Below, one piece after another: positions 43,021 to 53,708 of a stretch of 64,000 nucleotides of DNA; the first letter of the stretch is position 1, and every line of letters starts with the position of its first letter. A program made the position numbers and the translations under genes. The notes beneath the pieces were generated by a model. The model made no database searches, had not been told where the DNA came from, and saw nothing but the letters and a program-made list of their open reading frames with translations. Origin of the DNA: Prochlorococcus sp. AG-355-G23 (GTDB lineage Bacteria > Cyanobacteriota > Cyanobacteriia > PCC-6307 > Cyanobiaceae); contig QCDK01000003.1 of assembly GCA_003278765.1 (NCBI GenBank), forward strand, positions 1 to 64,000, in the 5' to 3' direction.

Positions 43021-44442
43021 ATGTCTAAGTCTCCACAAGATGTTTTAAGTCAAATTAAAGATGAAGGAATTGAACTCATCGATTTAAAATTCACAGACAT
43101 CCATGGTAAATGGCAACATTTAACTCTTACATCAGACATGATAGAAGAGGATTCATTTACAGAAGGTCTAGCATTTGATGGCTCATCAATAAGAGGTTGG
43201 AAAGCAATTAATGCCTCCGATATGTCAATGGTCCCCGATGCAAGTACAGCATGGATAGATCCTTTTTACAAACATAAAACACTAAGTATGATTTGTTCTA
43301 TCCAAGAGCCTAGAAGTGGAGAGCCGTATGATAGATGCCCAAGATCTTTAGCACAAAAAGCTTTAAAGTACCTAGAATCAACTGGAATTGCTGATACAGC
43401 TTTTTTTGGACCGGAACCAGAATTCTTCTTATTTGATGACGTGAGATATGACTCAAAAGAAGGATCTTGTTTTTACAGTGTAGATACAATTGAAGCTCCA
43501 TGGAACACAGGAAGAATTGAGGAAGGTGGAAATTTAGGATACAAGATCCAATACAAAGAAGGTTATTTCCCAGTTTCTCCAAATGATACTGCTCAAGACA
43601 TCAGATCTGAAATGCTACTTTTAATGGGTGAATTAGGCATACCCACCGAAAAGCATCACCATGAAGTTGCTGGTGCCGGTCAGCACGAGCTTGGAATGAA
43701 ATTCGATTCATTAATAAATTCTGCTGATAATGTAATGACTTATAAATACGTTGTCAGGAACGTTGCTAAAAAATATGGGAAAACTGCAACGTTTATGCCC
43801 AAGCCTGTATTTAACGATAATGGAACTGGAATGCATGTTCACCAAAGTTTGTGGAAGAGTGGTCAGCCACTATTTTTTGGTGAAGGAGCATATGCAAATT
43901 TATCTCAAACTGCAAGATGGTATATCGGAGGCATACTTAAGCATGCTCCATCATTCTTAGCATTTACTAACCCGACCACAAATAGTTATAAACGATTGGT
44001 TCCAGGATTCGAAGCACCTGTAAATCTAGTTTATTCTGAGGGTAATAGATCAGCTGCAGTAAGAATACCGTTAACAGGTCCAAGCCCTAAAGCTAAAAGA
44101 TTAGAATTCAGATCAGGTGACGCACTTGCAAATCCTTACTTAGCATTTTCTGTAATGATGCTTGCTGGTATTGATGGAATTAAAAATCAAATTGATCCTG
44201 GTGATGGAGTAGATGTAGATTTATTTGAACTTCCAGCTGATGAACTTGCAAAAATTGATACAGTTCCTTCATCTCTAAATGACTCTCTTAATGCACTAAA
44301 AGCAGATAAGGATTATTTATTAGCTGGTGGAGTATTTACTGAAGATTTTATTGATAACTTTATCGATATAAAATACGAAGAGGTACAACAACTAAGACAA
44401 AGGCCTCATCCACATGAATTCTTCATGTATTACGACGCATAA
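43021..44442 (+). CDS. glnA: Glutamine synthetase type I
   Basis: [46 protein letters not shown]; Tyr-adenylylation region replaced by [14 protein letters not shown]. Confidence 0.98.
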   Translation: MSKSPQDVLSQIKDEGIELIDLKFTDIHGKWQHLTLTSDMIEEDSFTEGLAFDGSSIRGWKAINASDMSMVPDASTAWIDPFYKHKTLSMICSIQEPRSGEPYDRCPRSLAQKALKYLESTGIADTAFFGPEPEFFLFDDVRYDSKEGSCFYSVDTIEAPWNTGRIEEGGNLGYKIQYKEGYFPVSPNDTAQDIRSEMLLLMGELGIPTEKHHHEVAGAGQHELGMKFDSLINSADNVMTYKYVVRNVAKKYGKTATFMPKPVFNDNGTGMHVHQSLWKSGQPLFFGEGAYANLSQTARWYIGGILKHAPSFLAFTNPTTNSYKRLVPGFEAPVNLVYSEGNRSAAVRIPLTGPSPKAKRLEFRSGDALANPYLAFSVMMLAGIDGIKNQIDPGDGVDVDLFELPADELAKIDTVPSSLNDSLNALKADKDYLLAGGVFTEDFIDNFIDIKYEEVQQLRQRPHPHEFFMYYDA

Positions 44443-44468
44443 TTAAAAGAACTTATTAGTTTAAATTA

Positions 44469-44517
44469 ATCAATTTGAGAAATATCACAAAATATTCTCA
44501 AATTGATTTTTTTTTTG
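44469..44517 (+). terminator. Rho-independent terminator of glnA
   Basis: AATCAATTTGAGAA (44469-44482) pairs perfectly with TTCTCAAATTGATT (44496-44509), followed by a T-run. Confidence 0.9.
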
Positions 44518-44544
44518 TTGGAATATATATATACAAATTGAAAA

Positions 44545-45600
44545 ATGGCTAGGGAATCTATTTCAAAAATTGCATATAAAACGCTACAACAAAGTAAAAG
44601 CATTGCAGGTTTCGCTCACAAGCAGATCAGTTCAAGATTAATGAATTTTATCCTTCCCGATTCGAAGCTTGAAAATTTTGATGTAGATAAGGATCTTCTA
44701 ATGCAAATCCAAAATTCAATGGATATCTTAAGAGAAGAAGATTGGAACGATGCAGAAAAAAATATATATCCAAAAAAATTATTGTTTGACGAGCCATGGC
44801 TTAGATATCTAACTCAATATCCTAAAATCTGGCTAGATATGCCTAATACATGGGATAGACGCAGAAAACAAAACTTTGATGATCTGCCAAAATCAATTGA
44901 TAAAGATAATTATCCTCAATATTATTTGAGAAACTTTCATCATCAAACAGATGGTTATTTATCAGATTTTTCAGCTAGCATTTATGACCTACAAGTAGAG
45001 ATACTTTTTAATGGAAGTGCTGACTCTATGAGGAGAAGAATAATTAAGCCAATAAAAGAAGGACTTAAAAATTTTAGTGATAGAAAAAAAAGCTCTATAA
45101 AAATACTTGATGTAGCTACAGGATCAGGAAGAACATTAAAACAATTAAGAGCCGCATTTCCTAAAGAAAAAATTATAGGAATTGATTTATCTGATTCATA
45201 TTTAAAAGAGGCTAGTAGATATATTTCAGATTTAGATGGAGATTTAATTCAATTAATAAAAGGTAATGCTGAAAAATTACCTTTTGAAAATGATAGTATT
45301 CAATGCATTTCTTGTGTTTACCTATTTCATGAATTACCTCGAACAGTTAGAGCAAAAGTATTAAATGAATTTTTTAGAGTTCTTGAACCTGGTGGAACAT
45401 TAGTAATAGCTGATTCAATTCAAATAAGTGATTCACCTGACTTTACATCCGTAATGGAAAACTTCTATAAATCTTTTCATGAGCCTTTTTATTGTGATTA
45501 CATAAAAGAGGATATAGATTCTAAAATAGAAGAGGTAGGTTTTAAAGATGTAAAATCAAATTCCTTTTTTATGACCAAAGTATGGTCTGCTGTAAAGTAA
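44545..45600 (+). CDS. SAM-dependent class I methyltransferase
   Basis: ILDVATGSGRTLKQLRAAFP, FRVLEPGGTLVIADS; long cyanobacterial-type N-terminal region. Confidence 0.88.
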   Translation: MARESISKIAYKTLQQSKSIAGFAHKQISSRLMNFILPDSKLENFDVDKDLLMQIQNSMDILREEDWNDAEKNIYPKKLLFDEPWLRYLTQYPKIWLDMPNTWDRRRKQNFDDLPKSIDKDNYPQYYLRNFHHQTDGYLSDFSASIYDLQVEILFNGSADSMRRRIIKPIKEGLKNFSDRKKSSIKILDVATGSGRTLKQLRAAFPKEKIIGIDLSDSYLKEASRYISDLDGDLIQLIKGNAEKLPFENDSIQCISCVYLFHELPRTVRAKVLNEFFRVLEPGGTLVIADSIQISDSPDFTSVMENFYKSFHEPFYCDYIKEDIDSKIEEVGFKDVKSNSFFMTKVWSAVK

Positions 45601-45612
45601 ATAAAAAATTCT

Positions 45613-45876
45613 ATGACCTATTGGGATAAAGATACTATTCAGCTTGTTCAAAGTCTTAATGACAAATTAAAAATTAATCATTCTAATTGGCATAAAGATA
45701 AAGGAAATAAATATAAAAGATCTGCAGAACTAATTTCGGCGGGTTTATGTCATTTAATTATTTCTTGTAATGAAAAGGAAACTATTGAGTATATAGAAGA
45801 AAGTATTAAATGGTTAAAAGAAATTAACGTTGATCAACCTTGCCCTAGTAAAAATCACCTTTTTAAAGCCAACTGA
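45613..45876 (+). CDS. Conserved hypothetical protein
   Basis: 87-aa ORF 12 nt after the methyltransferase, same strand; coding-like composition. Confidence 0.7.
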   Translation: MTYWDKDTIQLVQSLNDKLKINHSNWHKDKGNKYKRSAELISAGLCHLIISCNEKETIEYIEESIKWLKEINVDQPCPSKNHLFKAN

Positions 45877-46289
45877 AGCCTGTTACCTTTACTACTCCAT
45901 CTAATATCATCAAAACATTCATTAATAATGTAAAGGCCACGACCATTTACACTACTTATTTTTTTTGGTAATTTATAATCTCTTTTTTTTATTTCTAAAC
46001 CATTACCTTGATCTTGAATTTGCCAAACACACCAATTAGGTGTAATTATTCTTCTTACTCTAATATTTTTTTTAGGATCTAATTTATTACCATGTTTTAC
46101 GGCGTTAACCAGAGCTTCATGTAAACCAAGTTTTATAAGATAACTTGATTGAGAATTTTTAATAGGTTCTAATAATTGATCAACAAATTCATTTAACTGT
46201 AATGATGATTCGAATTCGTAGTTTGACCAGTTAATCTTTGGTCTTTTAAAAAATTTTTTTAAAATATTTTTGCCCCGGAGTAAGGACAT
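45855..46289 (-). CDS. Anti-sigma-factor-like serine/threonine kinase (HATPase_c_2)
   Basis: GLHEALVNAVKHGNKLD (N box), WQIQDQGNGLEI (G1), GRGLYIINE (G2). Confidence 0.88.
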   Translation of the reverse strand: MSLLRGKNILKKFFKRPKINWSNYEFESSLQLNEFVDQLLEPIKNSQSSYLIKLGLHEALVNAVKHGNKLDPKKNIRVRRIITPNWCVWQIQDQGNGLEIKKRDYKLPKKISSVNGRGLYIINECFDDIRWSSKGNRLQLALKR

Positions 46290-46337
46290 AATAATATTTT
46301 GATACTGTCTTAATCTTAACTTATTAAATACCTCAAT

Positions 46338-47057
46338 TTAAAGAATATTATTATGCCTCTCTGCAATAGCAGGATGCCTTAGGATTGAATCCATAAGTCT
46401 TACTCCTCTTAGTTGATTTATTAATGGCATATGCCCATCAGGAGCATCCAAGGACCAGCAAAAAGATCCAGGATATCTAGTCCATAAGCCTTCTTTTTTC
46501 CAACCTATTTTCGGCCACATTAATTCATATTTTTTCCCTACTGATTTTAATATCTTTGCCTGAATTGAGAATCCAAATCTACCAGTGGAATAAATAGTCC
46601 ATAATCTATCTATTGTTTCTAAATCTTTACCTGACATATTCTTAACTTCACTATAGAAAACATATCCACGTTTTTCAGCTAATTTTCCAGCTAATTTTCG
46701 TAAATAGGAACTTGTTAATCTATCTGCCTCCTCAAATTTTTGCTCCAATAACATCAATTGCATATCATCATAATTAATATCAATATCTGAATATGTATTA
46801 AACCAATTATTGAATTTAGAGTTTACAAAGAATTCAGGCTTAAATTTTTTTAAAACTTGCAATATCCAACCAGCAGCCCAGTCATCTCCATCACTATCGA
46901 AAATATCAAAAAGTGAAGGGCCAAGATTATATAAATTTTCGAATTCAGATTCTATTTGATTTAATGAATTTATTCGTTTTCTTTGATTGGAATCTACAAA
47001 TTTTTTTATAAGATCTAATGTAGCATTACTATAGTTATCCTGTCCTTTGTTATTCAT
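46338..47057 (-). CDS. GUN4 domain protein
   Basis: TIDRLWTIYSTGRFGFSIQAKI...WPKIGWKKEGLWTRYPGSFCWSLDAPDGHMP; start set to MNNKG. Confidence 0.88.
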   Translation of the reverse strand: MNNKGQDNYSNATLDLIKKFVDSNQRKRINSLNQIESEFENLYNLGPSLFDIFDSDGDDWAAGWILQVLKKFKPEFFVNSKFNNWFNTYSDIDINYDDMQLMLLEQKFEEADRLTSSYLRKLAGKLAEKRGYVFYSEVKNMSGKDLETIDRLWTIYSTGRFGFSIQAKILKSVGKKYELMWPKIGWKKEGLWTRYPGSFCWSLDAPDGHMPLINQLRGVRLMDSILRHPAIAERHNNIL

Positions 47058-47093
47058 TTTAAAAAAATTAATCAAAAAAAATAAAAACAATCC

Positions 47094-48134
47094 ATGTATT
47101 TCAAAAGAAAAGAACTAGAGAAATTTAGATGTTTTAAAGGACCACTTATAGATGTTAGGAGCCCGAGTGAATATTATAAAGGACACATGCCTAATTCTAT
47201 TAATATTCCACTATTTGATGATGATGAGAGATCAATAATTGGTACAATTTACAAAAAAGAAGGTAGAAAAAAAGCAGTCATAGAGGGATTAAAATTTTTT
47301 GAAAAAAAAATGGAATTACTTCTTGATAATTTATTCAAGAGTATTGAGTCTCATACAACTATTCCTAATAAAAATAATGAGTTTTATATCAGAATATATT
47401 GCTCTAGAGGAGGAATGCGTTCACAAAGTATTGGTTGGTTATTAGATAAATTTAAATTAAATATAGTTACACTTAATGGAGGATACAAAATATATAGAAG
47501 ATGGGTATTAGATAGTTTTTCAAATAAGTTGAATTTAGTAGTTATTGGCGGGAAAACAGGAACAGGGAAGACAAGATTATTATCATTACTTGATAAATAT
47601 AAATATCAAACTATTGATCTTGAAGGATTTGCTTGTCATAGAGGAAGCACATTTGGAGGTTTAGGAATGAAAAAACAACCTTCAAATGAACAATTTGAAA
47701 ATATAATTGCAGAAAAATTAAATTCATTTAAATTTTCTAATAATATTTTTGTAGAAGCTGAAAGTGCAAATATAGGTAAATGTAAAATTCCTCATGAATT
47801 CTTCAATCAGATGAAATCCTCTAGGAGGATTGAGATTATAAGGAGCGAATCTAACAGGTTAGATGAGTTAATAGATACTTATAGTGTATTTAAAAAAGAG
47901 GAACTCCAGGAATCAGTACTAAGGATAAAAAAAAGACTAGGACCGCAAAGAACAAAAATAGCTCTTGAATCAATTCATAATGAGAAATGGGAATTAGTTT
48001 GCAGATCAGTTTTAGATTATTACGATAAGTGTTATGAATATGAAAAGGTTGGCAAAACTAATATAAAGATAATAGATTTAACTGATAAAAAATATGATGA
48101 AAGTATCCTAGGGTTAATAAATAATGTTTTATAA
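47094..48134 (+). CDS. mnmH: tRNA 2-selenouridine synthase-like (rhodanese plus P-loop)
   Basis: IDVRSPSEYYKGHMPNSINIPLF, YCSRGGMRSQSIGWLL, GGKTGTGKTRLL, HRGSTFGGLG. Confidence 0.92.
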   Translation: MYFKRKELEKFRCFKGPLIDVRSPSEYYKGHMPNSINIPLFDDDERSIIGTIYKKEGRKKAVIEGLKFFEKKMELLLDNLFKSIESHTTIPNKNNEFYIRIYCSRGGMRSQSIGWLLDKFKLNIVTLNGGYKIYRRWVLDSFSNKLNLVVIGGKTGTGKTRLLSLLDKYKYQTIDLEGFACHRGSTFGGLGMKKQPSNEQFENIIAEKLNSFKFSNNIFVEAESANIGKCKIPHEFFNQMKSSRRIEIIRSESNRLDELIDTYSVFKKEELQESVLRIKKRLGPQRTKIALESIHNEKWELVCRSVLDYYDKCYEYEKVGKTNIKIIDLTDKKYDESILGLINNVL

Positions 48135-48194
48135 AATAACTACAAACGAATATGAAAAATATTTCCTAAGATAAAAAATTATCAACCGAATATT

Positions 48195-48548
48195 ATGACA
48201 ACAAATAAAACTGCAAAAATACAATTTTATGAGGGAACTGATGAACCTGTAGTGCCTGAAATAAGACTGACTAGGAGTAAAGATGGTACCACCGGTCAAG
48301 CATTATTTTTGTTTGAAAAACCCCAGGCATTATCTTCAATTACAGACGGTGAAATCACAGGTATGCGGATGATAGATTCCGAAGGTGAAATATTAACTAG
48401 AGAAGTTAAAGTAAAATTTGTTGATGGAGAACCAATATTTTTAGAAGCTGTTTATATTTGGAAGAACACACCAGACTTTGACAGATTTATGAGATTTGCA
48501 AATAGTTATGCCAAATCAAATGGATTAGGATATTCTGAAAAGAAGTAG
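48195..48548 (+). CDS. psb28: Photosystem II assembly factor Psb28
   Basis: [38 protein letters not shown]. Confidence 0.96.
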   Translation: MTTNKTAKIQFYEGTDEPVVPEIRLTRSKDGTTGQALFLFEKPQALSSITDGEITGMRMIDSEGEILTREVKVKFVDGEPIFLEAVYIWKNTPDFDRFMRFANSYAKSNGLGYSEKK

Positions 48549-48561
48549 AATATTATGAAAA

Positions 48562-49605
48562 TTGAATAGTTCATCATATTTTAAGTTAGTAGTAATATTA
48601 ATCACTTTATTAATAGTATGGATTTTAAGAGATTTTCTCCTACTAATAATTTGCTCTTTAGTAATTTCAAATATTGTATGTAATTTATCTAATCAAATCC
48701 AAAAAGGTTTGAAAATTCCTCGATCGATTTCTTTGTTTCTTGTCTTAGCGGTCATATCAGTAATAATATTTACTATTTTTATTCTTGTATTACCTCCATT
48801 TATAAAGGAATTCAATGAAATACTAGTAGACATTCCAAATGGTTTATCAAAAATAAATATATTGATCAATACAAATCTGAACAAATTTAATAGCTTATTT
48901 TATGGCGAACAATCAGAAAATGTTATAGACATTTTCAGTTTAATAAATAATGTAGTTACCATTCCAGATGTCTCAACTATTGCAAAAGCTATTCAAGAAA
49001 GTTTTAAGAATTTAATTAATATTGCGGGGAATCTAGGTTCAGGTCTTTTGAGATTAATATTCGTATTAGCAGTGAGTTTGATGATTTCTATTGAACCAAA
49101 ACAATATAAAGAAAATGTACTTCTATTAATACCAAAAAATTACCGTAATAAATTTAGAAATATTCTGGAAAAATGTAATATTGCATTAGCAAATTGGACC
49201 TTTTCTATGGTTATAAGCTCATTATCAGTAGGTTTATTATCATTAATAGTTTTATCTATATTAGATGTCAAATACGTTGTCTCAAATGCCTTAATAGCAA
49301 TGGTTCTTAATATAATTCCGAATATAGGTCCAGTTATTAGTGGCATATTTCCAATCTCAATTGCACTACTAGATAATTTTTGGAAACCACTGGCAGTTTT
49401 AGGATCATATGTAATCATTCAAAATATTGAAAGCTATATCATAATGCCATCTATAATGAAGAAAAAAGCGAACCTACTTCCTGGTTTGACATTAATATCA
49501 CAATTTGGATTTACCTTCATTTTTGGTCCACTAGGCTTAATACTATCTCTTCCATTAGCTGTAGTAATACAGGTTTTAATCAAAGAATCGTTTAAAGATA
49601 TTTAA
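48562..49605 (+). CDS. AI-2E family transporter
   Basis: Multi-TM; NIIPNIGPVISGIFPISIALL, NIESYIIMPSIMKKKANLLPGLTLIS. Confidence 0.92.
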   Translation: MNSSSYFKLVVILITLLIVWILRDFLLLIICSLVISNIVCNLSNQIQKGLKIPRSISLFLVLAVISVIIFTIFILVLPPFIKEFNEILVDIPNGLSKINILINTNLNKFNSLFYGEQSENVIDIFSLINNVVTIPDVSTIAKAIQESFKNLINIAGNLGSGLLRLIFVLAVSLMISIEPKQYKENVLLLIPKNYRNKFRNILEKCNIALANWTFSMVISSLSVGLLSLIVLSILDVKYVVSNALIAMVLNIIPNIGPVISGIFPISIALLDNFWKPLAVLGSYVIIQNIESYIIMPSIMKKKANLLPGLTLISQFGFTFIFGPLGLILSLPLAVVIQVLIKESFKDI

Positions 49606-49608
49606 AAA

Positions 49609-49791
49609 CTACTTAATTAATTTTTTATATAAATATGGGTATGAAAAAAGTATAAAGATAGCTAAAGGATGTTTACCTATAGCAAAATATAGAGAACTAA
49701 AAGTAAAATGATCAAATAATATTCTTAGCTCAGTAGAAAGATCTATTAAAACTAAAGAAAATAAAATTAACAAATAGTAATTCAATTTCAT
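49609..49791 (-). CDS. Small hydrophobic hypothetical protein
   Basis: 60-aa ORF tightly placed 3' of secF; RILFDHFTFSSLYFAIGKHPLAIFILFSYPYL looks membrane-inserted. Confidence 0.55.
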   Translation of the reverse strand: MKLNYYLLILFSLVLIDLSTELRILFDHFTFSSLYFAIGKHPLAIFILFSYPYLYKKLIK

Positions 49792-49809
49792 AAAATGAGA
49801 AGCTTAAGC

Positions 49810-50724
49810 TCAGTCTTTAAGCAACAAAGATGGAGCCAATAAAATACTTGAATAACTTCCAACAATAATTCCTAATGATAATGCCAAAGAAAACCAAAAT
49901 AGCGAGTAGGATCCAAACAAAATTATGCTTAATAAAGGGATAAGGGTTGTAATACTGGTAAAAGTTGTTCTCCTAAATGATTCGTTTACTGATAATTGAA
50001 TAGTTTCGTTATAGCCTTCTTCCTTTGATTTTAAATTCTCACGAATTCTATCAAAAATAACAACAGTATCATTTACAGAATAACCAGCAATAGTTAACAA
50101 GGAAACCGCAAATAAACTATTTACCTCGACAGATAATATAATTCCCAACCAGGAAAATATACCGAAAACAATTAATAAATCATGGAATAAAGCTAATAAT
50201 GCAAATAATGCATATTTTTTATCAAACCTAATAGTTATATATAAAGATATTGCAAATAAAGAAACCAACAATGAAGTAATACAATTGGTAAGTAATCTTT
50301 TCCCAAGCTTTGGTCCTATTAATCTTGAATCCTTACTTTCATAATTAAGAGGTCCAATAATATTATCAAGATTAGTGATTAGATTATTTGATTCTTCGAT
50401 ACTCAAATAAGGTGTTCTTATTGAAATTAATTTATTATTATTTTGAAATTGTAATTTAATATTATTTATAAAGTTTTTATTACTAGAGATCTCTCTTAAA
50501 TTTTCTAAAACTGAATCAGGGGAAAGATTAGAACATTCTTCTTCGCAAACTCTTTCTATTCTTAGTTCATTTCCTCCAACAAAATCCATCCCTAAATTTA
50601 TAGGTTTCTTATAAGAAGTATTAAAAGTTGAATATAAAATTCCTAAAAGACTTAACAAAATAAGAAAAGTTGAAAAACTAATTATCTTTCTTTTATTTTT
50701 TATTAGTTCAAGATTGTATTTCAT
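49810..50724 (-). CDS. secF: Protein translocase subunit SecF
   Basis: GMDFVGGNELRIE, GYSVNDTVVIFDRIREN, SFRRTTFTSITTL. Confidence 0.96.
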   Translation of the reverse strand: MKYNLELIKNKRKIISFSTFLILLSLLGILYSTFNTSYKKPINLGMDFVGGNELRIERVCEEECSNLSPDSVLENLREISSNKNFINNIKLQFQNNNKLISIRTPYLSIEESNNLITNLDNIIGPLNYESKDSRLIGPKLGKRLLTNCITSLLVSLFAISLYITIRFDKKYALFALLALFHDLLIVFGIFSWLGIILSVEVNSLFAVSLLTIAGYSVNDTVVIFDRIRENLKSKEEGYNETIQLSVNESFRRTTFTSITTLIPLLSIILFGSYSLFWFSLALSLGIIVGSYSSILLAPSLLLKD

Positions 50725-50744
50725 GAGAAATTAGAAAAAAAAAT

Positions 50745-52214
50745 TTAATTTGAAAAATTATTCTTGGGTAGATAGAGATTTTTTTGTCTTAAAGATTGGT
50801 ATGTAGTAAAAAATCGCAAAATAGTTTTTGAACAATTTAATGAGGTAAACAAGCTTATTAGAACTCCAATACCTAATGTTGCCGCAAAACCTTTAACAAA
50901 ATTTGTTCCTAATAAAAACAATACAAAACAACTTAGAAGAGTTGTAATATGACCATCAACTATAGATGAATTAGCTCTTTGAAAACCGCTATCAATAGAT
51001 CTTGTAAGAGTATTGCCGTCATATAATTCTTCTCTAATTCTCTCAAATATTAGAATATTTGCATCAACAGCCATACCAATGCTAAGTATAAGCCCAGATA
51101 TTCCAGGTAAAGTCAAAGTTACAGGAATTAGAGAATATAGGGCTAAGTTAAAGAAACCATAAAGTACTAGAGATAGAACTGAAACGAAACCCAGAATTCT
51201 ATAATTAAAAATCATAAATATACCAACAAAAATTAATCCACTAATAGCTGCATAAAGACTTTTTAAAATATTTTTGGATCCCAGTAGAGCCCCTATAGTG
51301 TTAGTTTCTACTATTTCAATTGGCAATGGCAATGAGCCTCCTTTAAGTTGAACTTCTAATTCTCTAGCATTTTCAGCACTAAAATTACCGCTTATTGTTG
51401 CTGATCCACCTGTAATACCAGTACTAGCAAACTGGTTACCAACACTAGCTTCACTTATAGATTCGCCATCAAGAATAATAGCCAATAGTTGATTAGTGCC
51501 AGCAATTGACTTTGTAATTTCTGCAAACTTTTCACCTCCTGAATTACTAAAAGTTAATAAAACTTCCCAATTACTATTTGTTTGTTCTTGTCTCCTTCCT
51601 GCGTTAATAAGATCTTTACCAGATAAATCTGTTTTAATAAATAAATTTGTAATTTCTTTATCAACATATTTTTTGATTTCAATTAACTTCCCATATAAAT
51701 CATTACTAGTAGATGAGTAATTCAATTCTTGCTCTATATCTTCGAGATCATCTTGAATAACTTTTAAGAAATTATCATTATTTTGATTTTTTTCTTCAAA
51801 GGAATATTGTTCAATTAATTCTTTAATATTCAATCTTTGTAGTTGCAGGGTTTTTAAATCTGTAGATGTTCCTTCTTTTTGGGTTCTAAATTCTAATAAA
51901 GCAGTCTTACCTAATACCCTTGAAGCAACAGATGGATTTTGTTCCCCTGGTAATTCTAAAATCAATTGATCTCCACCAAGGGTTTGTAAATTAGACTCAG
52001 AAACTCCTAAATTGTTAACGCGCTTATCTATAACCGAATTAACTGCTTCAAGTTCATCCCTTGTTACCTTACCTTCCTCTTTAATAATTTGAAGTGTAAG
52101 TTGAGAACCCCCTTGTAAATCCAATCCCAACTGTAAGGGATAATTTATTAATAGATAAAAAGATAAAGTAAGTAGAAATAAAATAAAAAAAAGCCAACCT
52201 TGCCTTCTTTTCAT
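50745..52214 (-). CDS. secD: Protein translocase subunit SecD
   Basis: LGLDLQGGSQLTLQI, GMAVDANILIFERIREEL, TTLLSCFVLFLLGT. Confidence 0.97.
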   Translation of the reverse strand: MKRRQGWLFFILFLLTLSFYLLINYPLQLGLDLQGGSQLTLQIIKEEGKVTRDELEAVNSVIDKRVNNLGVSESNLQTLGGDQLILELPGEQNPSVASRVLGKTALLEFRTQKEGTSTDLKTLQLQRLNIKELIEQYSFEEKNQNNDNFLKVIQDDLEDIEQELNYSSTSNDLYGKLIEIKKYVDKEITNLFIKTDLSGKDLINAGRRQEQTNSNWEVLLTFSNSGGEKFAEITKSIAGTNQLLAIILDGESISEASVGNQFASTGITGGSATISGNFSAENARELEVQLKGGSLPLPIEIVETNTIGALLGSKNILKSLYAAISGLIFVGIFMIFNYRILGFVSVLSLVLYGFFNLALYSLIPVTLTLPGISGLILSIGMAVDANILIFERIREELYDGNTLTRSIDSGFQRANSSIVDGHITTLLSCFVLFLLGTNFVKGFAATLGIGVLISLFTSLNCSKTILRFFTTYQSLRQKNLYLPKNNFSN

Positions 52215-52217
52215 TTT

Positions 52218-53201
52218 CTATATACTCCCACTAATTAAATGTTCAACTTTTTCAACTATTTGATGTGGTTGGATTATTGTCAAATTCTCAAGATTTCCAT
52301 TATAGGGAGTTGGAATATCCTGACTAGATAATCTAATTGGTCGGGCATCAAGGTCATCAAAGCACTCTTCTGTTATCAAGGCAATTAATTCTGCACCAAT
52401 ACCTCCAGTCTTCATACATTCTTCAACAATAATCACTTTATTTGTTTTTCTTATTGATTTTGAGATGGTTTCCATATCAAATGGTTTTAAACTTATTAAA
52501 TCTATTAACTCAACATCTATTCCTTTTTTTTCTAATTCTTCAACAGCTTTAAGGCAGTGATGTCTCATTCTTGAATAAGTTAATAAAGTAATATCACTCC
52601 CCTCTTTTACAACGTCAGCCTGATCTAAAGCGCAAGTATAATCACCCTCAGGTAATTCTTCAGACAAATTGTATAGAAGAACATGTTCGAAAAATAGAAC
52701 CGGATTATCATCTCTTATAGCTGCTTTCATTAAACCTTTAGCATTTGTAGGCGTACTACATGCAACAATCTTTATGCCAGGAACTGCATGAAAATATGCT
52801 TCAAGTCTTTGACTATGCTCAGCACCAAGTTGACGACCAACTCCACCAGGTCCTCTAACTACTGCTGGTATTTTATAATTTCCGCCACTTGTATATCTAA
52901 GCATACCCATATTGTTTGATATCTGATTAAAAGCTAAAAGCAAAAAACCCATATTCATTCCTTCTACTATTGGTCTTAAGCCAGTCATTGCTGCACCCAC
53001 AGCCATTCCCGTAAAACTATTCTCTGCAATTGGAGTATCTAAGACTCTTAACTCTCCATATTTTTCATATAAATCCTTAGTTACCTTATAAGATCCTCCA
53101 TATTGACCAACATCTTCCCCCATAACGCAAACATTTACATCATTTGCCATTTCTTCATCAATTGCCTCTTTTAAAGCATTAAATAATAATGTTCCAGCCA
53201 C
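52218..53201 (-). CDS. pdhB: Pyruvate dehydrogenase E1 component beta subunit
   Basis: [48 protein letters not shown] start. Confidence 0.96.
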   Translation of the reverse strand: MAGTLLFNALKEAIDEEMANDVNVCVMGEDVGQYGGSYKVTKDLYEKYGELRVLDTPIAENSFTGMAVGAAMTGLRPIVEGMNMGFLLLAFNQISNNMGMLRYTSGGNYKIPAVVRGPGGVGRQLGAEHSQRLEAYFHAVPGIKIVACSTPTNAKGLMKAAIRDDNPVLFFEHVLLYNLSEELPEGDYTCALDQADVVKEGSDITLLTYSRMRHHCLKAVEELEKKGIDVELIDLISLKPFDMETISKSIRKTNKVIIVEECMKTGGIGAELIALITEECFDDLDARPIRLSSQDIPTPYNGNLENLTIIQPHQIVEKVEHLISGSI

Positions 53202-53250
53202 AATTAATTACCTAATTAATCACATATATAATCCTACCACTTTGAATAAT

Positions 53251-53346
53251 TCAACCTCCTTCAGCGAAGGTTATGAGTAGTAATATTGATAAAATCATTC
53301 CAGGAGATAGCAAAAGGACTAAAAGGCCTAAGTCATGTAAAGACAT
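53251..53346 (-). CDS. Predicted 31-aa membrane peptide, not in the ORF track
   Basis: Reverse translation: MSLHDLGLLVLLLSPGMILSILLLITFAEGG*; in-frame TGA immediately upstream; same strand between the DUF3082 gene and pdhB. Confidence 0.65.
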   Translation of the reverse strand: MSLHDLGLLVLLLSPGMILSILLLITFAEGG

Positions 53347-53380
53347 TCAAAGAAAGAGTTTTCTTAATAATATTGGCAAA

Positions 53381-53683
53381 TCAACTTTTCTTCACAATAA
53401 AACTGCGAATAAATACAATAAAAAGTCCTATAGCAATAAATGCAAAAGAGAAAGTTAGCAAAAAAGATAATCCAATTATTAAGGTATTGATACTAGAGGA
53501 AATATTTTGGACTATTTCAGAAGAATTAGATGGTCTATGTACTGAAAAATAAATTGCAATTTTATTACTTAAAAAATAAAAAAATATAAATAATAAAAAA
53601 CTTGTTAATGATCCAACAATAAAATTTAAAGGTCCTTTTTCGGGAATAATTTTTTCAATATTCTCATTATTATTATCAGCCAC
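53381..53683 (-). CDS. DUF3082-like two-TM protein
   Basis: PLNFIVGSLTSFLLFIFFYFLSNKIAIYF...IGLSFLLTFSFAFIAIGLFI. Confidence 0.75.
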   Translation of the reverse strand: MADNNNENIEKIIPEKGPLNFIVGSLTSFLLFIFFYFLSNKIAIYFSVHRPSNSSEIVQNISSSINTLIIGLSFLLTFSFAFIAIGLFIVFIRSFIVKKS

Positions 53684-53708
53684 AATAGATTTTTATATAA
53701 AAAAAAAT

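Noticed and set aside
53273-53552. ORFs of 61 and 88 aa on + strand near pdhB
   Set aside because: Antisense to the DUF3082 gene and to the better supported 31-aa ORF; no recognisable family.
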